A stretch of 64,000 nt of DNA from Sitta carolinensis (Eukaryota > Chordata > Aves > Passeriformes > Sittidae): positions 17,216,501 through 17,280,500 of the forward strand of contig CM063283.1 in the NCBI GenBank assembly GCA_032173965.1, in the 5' to 3' direction. Positions within the stretch are counted from its first letter, which is position 1; each line of letters opens with the position of its first letter. A program made the position numbers and the translations under genes. Shown here one piece after another: positions 49,621 through 62,389 of this stretch. The notes under the pieces were generated by a model. The model saw only the letters and a program-made list of their open reading frames with translations, was not told the DNA's origin and did no database searches.

Positions 49621-52343
49621 GAAACCAGTGAGCTGAGTATGCGTGAATAGTGCTGGTTTCCACATAAACCTCCTTTGTTAGCAGCTCTTCCCGTTCTGGT
49701 CTCTGAATAGCTGGAGTGGTTCCCGGTGTTCTGCAGGGAGATACTGCATTTTTTGCTGCAGCCACAATGAAACAGTTAAGCTCGGTGTAAACTCTTGCAG
49801 TAGTACAAGCAAGGCCCTACCCGTAACAGCTACAAGCCTCGTTTGGCTACAGCATTGAGAAGGGGGAAGGGGAAAAGTAACCCTTTTCAGGATACTGTTT
49901 TCCCTCTTGCTTTTTTTTTCTTTCTCTATGGAGATGAGCTGCATTTAACTGCTGCTAATTGGTAGATAAACAGGATTTAATTATTTAATGTTGCATGTTT
50001 GGTATAATTTTCATAAGTAATAGAGAAATTTCAAACGAAATTAAAGCTGATTTACAGGTTTTTTTAGTTGACCAGTGGTATCTCCAGTGGAGTTCCTGTT
50101 GAACACTTCCCTTTTTCCTGTTTGCAAGTTCAAATTTGATGTCAAAGAGCAGAACCCACAATTATCACTTCAGGCAGGTTTAAATACAGTTATAGTTAAA
50201 TAAAACTTATTTGAAAAGAGCATCTGTTGGAAACCTGCTCCTCGAGGAGAGCCATAAACTAAATTTAAAGTTGCTTCATGTAACTCAGAAAATTAATTTC
50301 ATCCTTGTTTCTTCTTTATCCCTACTCTAAACTGAAAACTTGTGATGACAAATTGGTTGAAAATACTCATGTGTAACTAAATTCAGGTGGAAAAATGTCC
50401 ACTGAGGAGGCCAAAATGCTGTACAAACCAGTAGCAGAGTTCCAGCTAGGGTTCAGCTGGAGCGCTGCCTGTCCCTGGCATCCTGCCCCAGAGGCACAGA
50501 CCAACCATATGTCTGTGTGCCCTGGGCCTGGACCAGTCTGCTTGGGAAGACTCCTGGTCACACAGTGATCCACCAAACTGGAGATGGCAGTGCCTCGTGG
50601 TCTGCCTGCACTTGGCTCTGAAAGCCTAGGCAACCCCAACTCTTCAGATCCACTTGGCTGTGCAGGCAGGTGTTGGGATGAAGCCTGTCCAGAGGTGGAG
50701 CACTCTCCCAGACAGTTACAGTGGGAAAAAGCAAACATGGCGCTGGGAACTCCAGCTTTCCTGCTGGGATAAACTGAGCTAACAAGAAGCCGCTGTGGGT
50801 GTGTTCAGCTGCCCATTTTGTTTCATCTGCGTGTTTCTATCACTTCGCTGCAGGAGCTGCCAAAGCACAGCAGTGTGATGAGCAGGAACAGCTCACAGAT
50901 CGGGCTGGAAACTAATGTGGTAGGAGCCCTCTCTGCCCACCCACCCCATGCAGTCAGCTCAGCAGCCCCTTGAAAAGACAAAGAATAGGAAACAGGAAAG
51001 GAAGGCATTGGGGAATTTTCAATTGGCAATGCACAACCAGCTTGCACTGGTGGTCTAGCTGCCACCTGCAATGCCAGTCTGTGATTCTCCATTAGCCATT
51101 ATTGGGTCCTACCAGTACTGAAGAGCTTCACCATGCAGGCAGGCAAACAGTACCTAATAACTAAAACTAAAATACTCTGCTAATTATTCCAGTACTTAAT
51201 TTTTCTTATATTTGAATTTATTCTTGAGAAGTTCTGTCAGAGAAACAATTAAATGATCCTACCTCCACCTCACAAAAGCTTTTACTTTCAAGACAGAATA
51301 GATTCCTTGCTGGTAAGTCCTCTCTGGACTCTCATGAATACAATTTTGAAAGACCTTCATGGCTAAATTAAATATTGGGGGAAAGAATGGCAGAATGCCA
51401 GTCACTTTATCTCATACTATTGTAATAATAATGCCTGCCACTTTATTTCATACTGTTATAATAAAGACCTTGTATAATATTATTACCCTTTTATACTCAT
51501 TTCGGCCTTTTCTCTGTTGTCTTGGAACATCTCCTTTGTCATTCATTGATTTTATTCTTAATAGTAACATTGCACTGAAGCACAGGGTAGGCTGAGGCTC
51601 ATGCATATAACCATACAAGAAGTCAGAGCAATCACATTCACCTACAGTACTTTTCAGTGTAATATCCGTTGTCTTCAGTGCAAGTTGCATCTCCTCTCTC
51701 TCTCCATTGTGGGTTCTAATATATGCAGAAAGCTCAGGGAGTCTGAGCTAAAATAGGCTGGAGGCTGAGGACCCAAGAAAGTAAGGACTATTGCATATGT
51801 TTGCCCTTGTCCCCAGGCACCCACATCTGGGTGCTGTCATTACAGAACATGGGATCAAATTGCTTTTAAGGCAAACCCAGTACAGCCAGTTCATATATTC
51901 TACAGCACCTGAATTTGGCCCAAACCTTACAGAGTTCTTGCCATCGACTGAAGCTTTGTGGCTGGCAAATTACACATCATCACAAATCACGTTGCACACT
52001 CACTGGGAAACATTCCTCAGTCAGTTCAGCCTCCCTGCTCACATAGAGCATTATGAGTGGCTTCATGTGCTACTCATAATTCTCTATAGAAGTAGCATAC
52101 ATGACATTACATACACTTAAAAAGTCTCTAAATAAATTAAACACTTGCTAATCTTGTGGGGACGTGCTGAAAGGGGTGTATCCATCAAAAGAAAACCAAT
52201 TCCATTTCATGCAAGCTTATCAAGAAAACATACACAATATGCAACCATTTCACAGCTGCCAAAAGAGATCAGTCTAATTTCTTTTTTTAGCTAGAAGGGG
52301 AAATTTAACCAGGCAAAGCTGTTGGAAGCCAAGAAGACTATTT

Positions 52344-52362
52344 AAAAAAAAAAAAAAAAAAA
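52344..52362. repeat. Poly-A run (19 A)
   Basis: Homopolymer with no retrotransposon body or target duplication recognised beside it. Confidence 0.9.
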
Positions 52363-53077
52363 GAAAGTAGAAACCATGCACAATAATTTCATACAAAGGC
52401 AGAAGAGTTTGTCTGTGAAATCAAGCACTTGGCCAAGTGACATAGTTGTGATGTTAATGTGGGTGCACATGAGGCATGTCAATTAGTGAATTTATTGGTA
52501 GACTGTCTATCTATCTAATCCTGAGAACTAAAGCTAGACAAAACATTTTGTACAGTTCTGTTTCTGGTATTTCTTTGACCTTATCTGTCCCATCCTCCCT
52601 CCTCTCTATTCCCTTCTCATCCCTCTCCCATACAACAACTGGTTGCATGCTAACAATATCTTTCTTTGTGTCTCTGCAAATAACATTAGATCCAAGCATG
52701 TCTCATGGAATTTGAGGCTATCATCTGTTCATATGTACTGTGTAGTCAGCAAATTCCACAAGATAACCATTCTCCTCACCCATATTTCATTTGCTTAAAA
52801 ACATCTCAAGAATTTTTATTAATTGTTTTAAATTAGCACCAAGAGCAGCCCTCCAACTTGCCTCCCCAATTGCACCCAACCTGAATTTGGATGCATTAAG
52901 AATAAAATCAATGAATGCCAATCTGCATGCCATTAGAAACCATTCAGGCCAAAGAGGGAGAGGCCAGATGTTAAAATAACTTGCAAAAATGACTACTGAA
53001 GAAAAAAACTTTGTGTAGAGTGGCTGGATTATCCTGCCCAGTTGGAGACTGAGAGCTGCTGAACCAATACAGAGGGA

Positions 53078-53469
53078 GGACTGAGAGTGTTGGGGTTGTC
53101 CAGCCTAGAGAAAAGAAGTCTCCAGAGAGCCCTTAGAGCAGCCTCACAGTCCCTAAAGGGACCGGCAAGAGAGCTGGAGAAGGACTATTCACAAAGGTAA
53201 TAGGACAAGAAGGAATGGCTTTAAACTGAAATAGAGGTTTGCATTAGATGTTAGGAAGAAATTATGAACTGTGAGGGTGGTGAGACACTGGAACAGGCTG
53301 CCCAGAGAAGCTCTGGATGTGTCATCTCTGGAAGTGTTAAAGGCCATGTTGGATGATTTTGAGCAACATGGTCAAGTGGAAGCTGTCCCTGCATGTGGCA
53401 GGGTGTGGTGGGAATTGGAACTAGATGACCTTTAAGGTCCCTTCCAACCCAAACCATCCTGTGATTCTA
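53078..53469 (+). mobile_element. CR1 LINE 3' end, sense, about 390 bp
   Basis: Sense CR1 text: TTGGGGTTGTCCAGCCTAGA, GTTAGGAAGAAATTATGAAC, ACTGGAACAGGCTGCCCAGA and CCTTCCAACCCAAACCATCC, ending with TGTGATTCTAA, the CR1 terminal motif. It may extend 5' to about 53040 in degraded form. Confidence 0.93.
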
Positions 53470-54205
53470 AGGGCTGCACAGTCCTTGCCTGGGCTCCACT
53501 AGGAAGCTGAGTGAAGACAGCATGGACTCCTCCTGGGGATCGCATGTGAGCTGCCACAGGAAAGATGGTTTCAGGAGATTGTGCTTTGGAGCTACTCCTA
53601 GGAATCAAAACACTTCTTCTTTGGGTGAGGGCAGTTAATGACTTGCTCCAGGAATAAGTGATCCATGTCCAGCAGTGAATCCCCATGCAAGTAGCCCTTA
53701 TAGACACTGTGAATATGCTTACATTTTTCTATGTTTGTGGTGCAGTCACTCTTCAGGTCTTCGTGGCTTAATTATCCTCTTAGGATCTCAGTTACTGCCT
53801 CTGAGTGGGCTGATATGTCCCCTTCTAGGTATTCCTCAGATGAAAGCAGGGATATCATAATTACTGCAGTACCATCATGCTGCAAATGGACTGCTTGTGC
53901 TTGGTTACCTACCACGGATTTAATCCATGAGCATAACTGTCTTCTATTTGTGTTTTCACAGCCTGGCTCTTCAAAGGAAGACCTTTTGTTTCCATCCAGG
54001 ATGATAAATGGTTTTTAGCTTTATTTTCTCAGAGGGAAGCTTATGTGATTGTACTGTCTGTCATCTGTCTACACCGATAAGTTTTTAACTGCCACAGCCA
54101 ATTATAATTATTTCCAAAGGAAAAAACTGCCAGGGGCAGACATCTCTGTGATAATTATATTTCTATGGATTTCGTGAAAGACAGCAGCAGACTGGGTTGG
54201 GGTTA

Positions 54206-54234
54206 AGGAGAAGAAGGAGGAGGAGGGAGAGGAC
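54206..54234. repeat. Purine-rich tract
   Basis: AGGAGAAGAAGGAGGAGGAG-type run on the plus strand. Confidence 0.75.
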
Positions 54235-55338
54235 ATAGCACAAGACCGCACTGAGAGTGTGCCTTGTCAAGGAAGTCTGGGAGGCCTCAGCTGATCCTCA
54301 ACCCATCCTGGCTGGAGGCAGCCAACCAGCCAGTCTGCAGCACTGGAGAGTCAGTGGGCATGGGTATCTCTGCAGGCATCTCACAAAATGTACCATTCTT
54401 GTCCATGGGTGTGATTTCATAGGGGACACCACTGTGGCTATGGCTGCTGTGGTTTAGAGGGGGAGCAGACACAGCCCTTCTTTCTGCTGGCTGTGATGCA
54501 GGGATCTTGTGTTGATGCAGGCAGTGGCACTGTGCTGCCCTGGGCCTGTACTTGCAGAACCTGGGTGGTGGCTGGGTTGGGCTGAGCTGGGCTGGTAGGT
54601 GTCCTCAGGCAGGACAGACGGGCACAGTGCAAGGCACGGTCAGCATATGCTCCATGCTGCGACTAATTGAACATAATGGGTGCACTGCTAACAAAGACTT
54701 GCAGTGTGGTGAACAGCATGTTCTCTGTGCTCAGAGACCTGCCAGCCACTAATGAAAGCTGCTAAGGCCAGCTTTGTAAATACATTTAGGTGACTGAGCC
54801 AGATATTTGAGGACAGGTAGAGCCTAAATTCTCTCTGACATCAAAAGGGACTCTGATTTGCACTGCATGGGAAGTCATGTCTTTAAGTAGCTTCAAAGCT
54901 ATGAACATTTCTCCTTAAATATTTTAGAAGAATTGACCCTCTCTCTGAGTGAATCTTGTGTGAAATGAGAGGTTTCTAGAACCTTTGAGAATCAAGTAAC
55001 TTAGCTGAACCTTTCTCTGGAATGATACATACTGGGAATGATACATACTGCTTTACCATTACAGGACATTCTTGGAAGGAGCAAAATGCCTAAGGTGAAA
55101 GCTGATCACCATCTTCACTGCCTAGCTACCATGACATGTAATTCCTCTTGGCTTGTCAATAACCTGATCCAATTCTCCACGTCTTATGTAAGTGGAGGGC
55201 AGCTGCAGGTAACTCCCAGGTTGCTCTACCCAGCTGTCTCAGCTGTGGCCTGCAGCAGGGGTTCAGTGACCTGGAAAACAAATCTATGTTCAGAAGCCCT
55301 CATAGCAGGAGAGTTTCACAGGCCGGAGTTTCATCCCA

Positions 55339-55359
55339 CCCCCCCCCCCCCCCCCCCCC
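55339..55359. repeat. Poly-C run (21 C)
   Basis: Long perfect C homopolymer, unusual in vertebrate DNA. Its length is likely uncertain in the assembly. Confidence 0.9.
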
Positions 55360-58300
55360 TTATTTCACTGTTAGCTGAACCTTTCCCAGAGTGCTTTCTG
55401 TTGAGCAAGAACGAACAGGATTTCTTGTCTCCCACATCCCCCCATTAAGTCACGAATGTCACTAACGTGCCTGATGAATCCCAGAAACTACAGTAGCAGC
55501 CGAAGAAAGCAAATTGCAAAAAAATGCATTCAAATACACAAGAGTAGAAAGAGAGTAATCGAAGAAAGGGAGAGTTGGGAGCATGAAAGAAGCACTGTTT
55601 CCCTAAAATAGTTTGTTTTGAAATGGAGGACAAATGACTGCATTTTAGCCCTACTAAACATCTGTGAAAGGTTAAATTTCTTCACAGCATTGCTTTATTT
55701 TTGCCTAGGTCTTCAGCAACTATTATTCAAAGTTATTTCTGGCTTTGGCCCTTGGGAACTTATTTAATGTGCTAGTGCTTAGAAGTCCATTAATATTTAT
55801 AAATGTCACTTGAATTCCATTTTTACCTTCTTACCCAGGCAGGAGCACTCATAAAAAGAAAATATTGTTGCTTTTCATTTTTAAAAATGTTTTTCCTGTG
55901 TTTTTGTTGGGTTTTGTTTGGGGTTTTTTTGGACTGTAGTAAGTTCAACGTTGAGCCTGTTCTAAAAATGTCATATTCTATAGAGCTGTGATATACAGTT
56001 TTGCTAGCCTGCCTATGCCCCCAAGAAAGGCCTGAGAGTTAGCTGTTAGGCTTGGAAGAATGGAGATGGTGTCTATTCTCAGCTCTGCTACTGGCTAATT
56101 ATGCAACCTTAGTCAGTTCACTTAACCTCGGCAAGCTTAGGCTTCCAGATCACAACTGAAAGGGATAAAAGGCTCCTCTGTGAATCCTTTGGGGTGCCTG
56201 AGGGACAACAAGGTATTGCCCATCACGCGGCTGCCTTGTGAGTTCTGGGTGTGGGTGGTTTCTGTGTTAGGGTAGGGTACCTGTGGTGAGTGAGTCCGGG
56301 AACACAGATGGAGGCCTGGCCACTGCATTTCTTGCCAAGGGAGACAGCCCTCACAGTCAGTTTGACAAATTACAGCTACTGAGACCCTTTGCTTTAGGCA
56401 CTCAGGCTTTTATGTCACTCTTCAGCAGTTTCCTGCCAGCCACAGCAGTTGCTGCTTCCTGTACGTTGGCTTTTGTATGTGACTCGTGCCTGTCACAGCT
56501 TGCTGACCCCAGAGAGTGATCAATAGCACTCCAAAGAGTTGTAAACCAGTATAAAATGGCAGATCCGTGCCTAGTAGTGGTAATAAAATAAGTTGCCTAA
56601 TTTAAAGACCAGAAGTATGCCTTGGAAGTATAAATGAGAGACTCAGGCAGTTTACAAAATATACGACCTCTCACTTTTGGAGCACCTGGACTTAAACACA
56701 AGTCAGCGTTGAGGATGTACTTTTCACAGCTGCTGAGATGTGTTTCTCTGTGAGCTTCTACAGCATGCAATGCTGGGCAAAACAAGAGTGTTGTCAGGAA
56801 GTGGTTAAAAGCATGCAGCTCTTATATTACAGCAGGGGTTGCTCTGTGTTCCTCGTTCAGAATGGAAAGCAGAGGTGCCCCATCTTTGTTTCAGTGGACA
56901 TCTGAAATGCCTTGTGCTGCACAGTCCTTCTGCCCGAAACCATCAGCACGCAGAGGCATTGCAGATATTTCTTGGCAGCAGAAGGCAGAGCATTACAAGA
57001 CAAAGTATTTCAGGTGCACACCCAGCTGGATGGCACAGCAACCCCCAACACAATCGGGGAAACTGCATGTGAAGAGTTATCTTTGGGGGTTTGGTGAGAC
57101 CCGGCTCAGTAGTACAGGAGGCAGCAGCACCTGAGAGAGCAGTGCTCTCCCATGCAAGGCTCCTGGCCCTACGAAATTTCCCATGTGCGCTGTTTTGCTT
57201 CTAGGCCAGCGTGGGTGTGATATGTGTTACCTTAGCAACAGGGAGAAGAGCGTGCTGCAGCTGTAGCCTTCTCCTCTTTGCAGCAGGAGAGCATCCCTGG
57301 TTTTCTTACAGAAAATGCTGCGCAGCTCCCCACAGAGGAGTCCCCAGTGCTTGTGGCTATCAACGTGCTGGCACGCAGGGCACAGACACAGATATGAGCT
57401 ACGGCTGACGCAGACATGTCTTCCCTGCTACCCTCTGCTCCAGCTCCTCTCTTCTGGCCTCCAGAGAACATCATCTGAGTCAGTCTGGCAGGAGCAGGAT
57501 CAGCAGCTTTGTGCCAGCCCCCTCCATCGTTTCTCGAGTCAGATGGCTCCCACAGCTCAAGGCTTTTTACTAAACTTGAATGCTGGAGGATGTCTGAGTG
57601 CTTTATGAATATCTGGAGGAAACAAATGCGGCAGTCAAGGCATCAGTACCCATTAATCACTTAGGGAGGGCCAGGGGAGAGTAGAGACTCTTGAAGCAGG
57701 GTGGTGTTTGTGGGGTAGCCAATATAAAGCAAATAAAAATGTTGCAAAACCTCATAAATGCAGTAAATCCATGTGAGACATAAAACCTATGGAAATTCAG
57801 TTTCTCACAGATTTTGATTCCTGCTCTGGCTTTCATCCTCTCTTGAACTTTGGGACTTGTAACAACATTATAAATATATATGTATCTATAAATGTACATA
57901 TAAGTGTGTTCCCCAAATACATTTAACAGTCCATTTTTTAATGTCTCTCGAACACATATGTTTGAGAACAAAGTATGCATAGGTTCAAAATTTTAAGACA
58001 ACTCTACATTAAAAGTTCTAAAAATAGCCACTCCTGGGAAAAAAAAAATCCACAAACCTCTCGAAACTTTTGCTGAAATAGTCACATGTATGCATTACTG
58101 CAAACATATTAAAAAGGAGCAATTATCGTCGCTTTTAAATGAAGTGCAACAACTGATCACTTACAAGTTCTTCGGCGTTTTTCAACACCTTGTGTTTTAC
58201 TTGCACTTAGAGCAGATGACTGCAGCCCGGAACAAACGTACCCCTGGCGAGGCCGGCCTTCCACAGGCTTTTAGCGGCACTGAGGATGCCCTCAGCCGCC

Positions 58301-58851
58301 GGCGTCAGCTGACTGAGGGGAAGGGACGGGGGAACCGAAAGCACTCCCTCCGTCCCCTCCGGGCCGAGGCCCTGACCACCCCCAACGGGGTTTTTACCCT
58401 TCAAAAAAAAATCAAGATCTTTCGTAATCAATAAAGCGGTGGAGGAGTCACCCTGACAACGCTTCCCCTTTTATTAGAGCCTTCCCCTGGCAGCCATTTT
58501 ACCCGGCCCCGAACGGGACCCTCTGCGCTGAGCGCGGGGAAACGCGAACCAAAACGCCGCGGCCCCGGGTCTCGGGCGGGCGTGGGGTATACGTCCTGCT
58601 GATCATTTTAAAAATACACAACACAGAGCCGAAAACAAGCCTTATCTCGCAGCTCACGCCGCGGCCCGCTGCGGAGTCCCGCGGCGGGGGGGGGCTGTCC
58701 GTGAGGGCCGGCCCGCCCCGCGCCCCCGCCTCCGCGCCCGCGGCCGCAGCCAATCAGCGGGCGCCTGACCCCCCCTCCCCTCCTCCCCCGCCGCCCGCTG
58801 CGGCGCCGCTCGAGCCGTCGTTGCGCGGGGCCGCGCCGCCGCCGGTCCGCC

Positions 58852-58897
58852 ATGTGGCTGCTGGCCGTCTCCGTGTTGCTCAGCGCCCTGCGCGCAG
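58852..58897 (+). CDS. CD47: CD47 exon 1 (signal peptide)
   Basis: The ATG lies in GTCCGCCATGTGG. The exon encodes MWLLAVSVLLSALRA plus one base and ends at a GTGAGT donor. Human also begins with MW and has the same exon length pattern. Confidence 0.93.
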
Positions 58898-61800
58898 GTG
58901 AGTGCCCGCCGCACCCGCTCTCCTGCCTTCTCTCCCTTTCCCTCGTCGTCCTGACGCCGCTGCGGCCGAAGCGGTCGCCCCGAGGCGCATCCCCTGCGGT
59001 TCCGGCGCCGGTGCCCGGCGCTGTCTCCGGTGGGGCCCCCGGGGCGCGAGGCGGGTGCGAGGGAAGGGCTGAGCCGCCCCCCGAGCCGCGGGAAGGGGAG
59101 GATCGGGTGGCGGTGGCCGGGAACCCGTCCCGGGGCCAGCGGGGCGGAGCGCCCGCCCGCCCGGCCGCTGCTCCCGGGGCTCGGCGAGGGGACTCGTGGC
59201 GCTCCTGCCCGGGACTCCCGGCTGTTGCTCCTGGCAGCCGGCGCGTGTGGGGCTGCGGGTGCGTAACGGTAGATCGCCATCCTTTGGGAAGGAGGGAGCG
59301 GGGACGCACATGTACACGCACACACACACACGCGCCATCATCCAGCCCCCGCCGCCGCTCCCCGCGTTGTCCCCGGGGCCGGCGGTGGGCTGCTCCCCGC
59401 ACAAGTTGCGGGGGAGAGGAGCGACAGCGTGCCCAGAGCTTTGCTCCTCGCCTCCCTGTGCATTAGGGCAGCTCAGCCCCGTGTGCTTTCCTGAAACAGT
59501 CACGCTGGTCGTCTGCTGCGCAGGATCTAGGGTTGTCTAGGGTTGTCGGCGTTTCTTGATCTTTAATATTAGGTTTGTGTGCCCTCGAAGTGCAGATGAC
59601 TTCCCACAATCTTAAGTTCTTATTTCTCTTCGGTGAGAAGAAACTCGGTGGGGGCACAGAGGTAACAAAATTTCACCGAGGTGTAGATGCTGTGGTGTTA
59701 CTCTGTCAGTAAGCACATCGAAACTTGGGTGTTTAAACCTCATGTCGAAATTTCAGTCTTAGGTTCGGGGTTAGCACTAGACTGGCTTAAATGCCAAGCG
59801 CCCCAGCACGGTTTGCATGAGAAGGTGAAAACTTAACCAGTTTTGCCCACTGTGTGCAGAAGTTTTGAATTTGCACCGCATGTGCAGCAACCTTTCTGTG
59901 GCAGCTCTTCAACTGCAAGTTCTTCAGAAGCTCCCCAGCTGCTAAGTGTAAGGCTTCAAAACTGTCACCTTCATGTGACACCTCTAAGATGATAATCTAC
60001 GAGAAAGTTGGAGGCTAAGAGACCGCCCATTAATCTGTTTCCTGCAGGATTTGGTAACTACTGGGAGAGGGTTCTCTTGGCTTCCTCTTACCACCAGACT
60101 TGTTGGGAAGTTGGTAGTGTAAGTACCATCTGCAGGAAGCTGTCGAGCTCCCTTTAGTGGGAGAGCAGCCACACAACCTCTTCGTGAAAGCAGCCAGATC
60201 CAAGAGGACAGAGCCCGCAAAAATGTAAACGTACTGGCTCTGAAAAAGAAGAAAAATCCCAACAGTTATGATCATGATTTAGTGTGAAACAGGTGTGAAA
60301 TTTATTTCACAAAGAACCGTTGAAGGTTTTAATTATGTGCATTTGTTTTCTTATTAGGGCTTAGGTTGAGGTTTGTCTATGGTTTCCTTTCCTCTGTTCT
60401 GCTTCTGTTGCTTTTATTAGTTAAAAATGCAACACAATGAGTAAACCAGTGGATACTTCCTCCTTCACTGTGAAGTGCTATCATGCATAATATATACAGA
60501 GCCAGTTTATTCTAAGCTTTTGGTATTCAGTAGTAATCCAGGAAACAGTGTTAGAATATTAAAGCGATATTTAAAACAGGAGTGTTTTTTAAATGTGATC
60601 TGAGACTCTTGATTTGAGGGGGAAAAAACCCAGCTACTGCAAATAGTGACATGACTCTTTTTCTTTCCTTTCCTTTTTTTTTTTTTTTTTTTTTTTTTTT
60701 TCCCTCTCCTTGTCCTAATTAAGTTCAGTTATTAAGTACATATTATCGTTCTGAGCTGCTTTTATGCAGGTGAGTATCAGTTCCCCTGAAGTTCCCAGAA
60801 CAAAGTTCCAGTTTGTAAGTTTCAGTGCTTACAGTATTAGGGCATTGTCATATCCTTTTCCATATTTGGTTTTATCAGATGGATGTAGTAAAGCATTTTG
60901 AATTATTAGTGTCTCTGGGACTTTGGGGAGCAATTACTATGAAGAAAGCTATTAAACTTTGTTGTGATTTCATACAAACAAGGAAGAATAGATAAAATAT
61001 TCAAAGCCTTCATAGCTTACAGCCAAGCTAGTTTAATTAACCTCTTTTTTTCTGGTTCCTGATGTAATTTATATACTGCTGTTACGATTTTTTATATTCT
61101 TAAGAACTGATGAATGGATCTTCATTTCTGATAAAATCTTAGTATAGTGTTTAGTTCTTGAAACAGTGGTTAGTCAGTAATACTGTTTTAGAACTGTGGT
61201 GCAGTGTGGGAGAGATGGGAAAACCCAGCAGTGGTAACATAATCCTGTGTTTACTTTTCCTTATCTTGATTGAATGTGATTGTTAGAGACATTAGTCACA
61301 GTGATTTGTAATATAGGTTGGTAATTTTTACAAATTCTCCATTTTCAATTCTGTTGTGTATGCAGTTAAATACTAAGTAGTAATCTTACTTAATATATAC
61401 GGTATTGTGTGTGCACCTTCTCCTCTGGAAAGGAGAGAATTTGCAAGAAATTACCTAAACCTATGGGCGTTTGGCTCCACCTTCAGATATAAGAAGGAAC
61501 AAGTAATAACACTTTCTTGACTTTAGTTGCCCTGCCTACCTTCTCTCAGAAGTGTAGTGAGACTCTCTTCCCTGTGTCCTTAATGAACTGTAAAGGAAGC
61601 TTGTGTGGAGCTGATGCCTGGACCTCAGTTTGTAGATAATTGTGTGATCAGCAGGAAAAAACTAAACATCAGTGGGGCAGTCTGTGGTTAATGTTATCTG
61701 TACGACTTGCAGAAACCAGGCAGTATTTCTACATGTGAAACAGGAGAAGTATTCAAGTAAATAAATGGCAACCCAATTTTATTTTTTAATGTATGATAGG

Positions 61801-62389
61801 TTATGGTATCTATACTTTAAATGAATGTGAGAATGACTGAGTCTGTGTAGAGGAGTAAGTAGAATTATAATAAAGCTTTTTTTTTTCATCTTCTGTTGAG
61901 TCTTTAAAGCATCATTCCCTTTTGTGTTTTCATGGGAGAGTTTGTTTTGTTTTCCCAACTTACTTGTAATTATTTCTTCTTTGTTTTCGAGTATTAAGAA
62001 ATAATTCTGAATGTGTCAATTTTCATTTTTCTTTATAGGTTCTGCTGAGTTGACACTCGTTGGGACAGCTGTTATAGAAAAAAATGACTGTAATGAAACT
62101 GTAGTTTTACCTTGTGAGGTGACTAATCTAAAGCAGAACAATGAAAATGTCATGTTTGTTACATGGAAGAAGCAAGACATTACAATTTTTTCTTATCGCG
62201 GAGAAAACAAGAAGTTTAATATTCATCCCTCATTTTCGTCTGCAAGATTTTTATCCCAGGCAGATTTAGTCAAGGGTGTGGCCTCACTGGTGCTTGACAG
62301 TGCACAAGCAACTGTTGGAAATTACAGCTGTAAAGTAACAGAATCAAACAGCGAAGGAGAAATAAAAATGGAACTTAGAAACAGCTCAG
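58852..62389 (+). CDS. CD47: CD47, 5' part: signal peptide and IgV domain (3' part beyond window)
   Basis: CD47 is the five-pass membrane receptor that signals 'self' to phagocytes through SIRPA and also binds thrombospondin. Two exons join in phase 1: MWLLAVSVLLSALRAG (signal peptide), then an IgV domain starting SAELTLVGTAV. Cys33 and Cys41 (NDCNETVVLPC) and Cys113 (GNYSCKVTE) sit at or next to the human positions 33, 41 and 114. In this family Cys41 pairs with the F-strand Cys, and Cys33 links to an extracellular loop between membrane helices. The core Trp58 (FVTWKK) and an N-glycosylation site, NET at 34-36, are present. Human GSAQ at the signal cleavage point is GSAE here. The membrane helices are not in the window except possibly a small exon near 63526. 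Confidence 0.95.
59313..59332. repeat. (CA)n microsatellite
   Basis: Short imperfect CA run in CD47 intron 1. Confidence 0.85.
60674..60701. repeat. Poly-T run (28 T)
   Basis: Homopolymer in CD47 intron 1. The rest of this intron (58898-62038) shows the end of the CpG island and AT-rich unique sequence, with no other element recognised. Confidence 0.9.
62039..62389 (+). CDS. CD47: CD47 exon 2 (IgV domain)
   Basis: The acceptor is TTCTTTATAG and the donor GTGAGT. The 351 nt, phase 1-1, run from GSAELTLVGTAVIEKNDCNE to EIKMELRNSS. The FSSARF and GVASLVLDSAQATVGNYSC stretches match CD47. Confidence 0.96.

Larger units (their letters stand above)
41669..58230. other. Gene-free interval IFT57 - CD47
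   Basis: About 16.5 kb without a supportable gene. The longest open frames (150 codons at 48140-48592, 136 at 55038-55448, 130 at 47280-47672) show no recognised domain, no clean exon structure and ordinary noncoding composition. It contains one CR1 copy, homopolymers, purine tracts and AT-rich patches. Regulatory elements for the flanking genes may be present but cannot be shown from one sequence. Confidence 0.65.
58230..59540. promoter_or_regulatory. CpG island and CD47 promoter
   Basis: GC-rich, CpG-dense stretch around CD47 exon 1. A CCAAT box within GCAGCCAATCAGCGGGCG lies at 58750-58754, about 100 nt before the ATG. No TATA box is seen near it. The start site is probably between 58770 and 58840. 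Confidence 0.75.

Noticed and set aside
55038..55448. 136-codon open frame across the poly-C run
   Set aside because: It encodes a proline stretch only because of the C homopolymer; no family likeness.
58608..59503. Long minus-strand open frames (up to 264 codons) opposite CD47 exon 1
   Set aside because: They lie in the CpG island, are dominated by Arg/Gly/Ala/Pro, overlap one another in several frames, and have no recognised domain. High GC alone removes stops.
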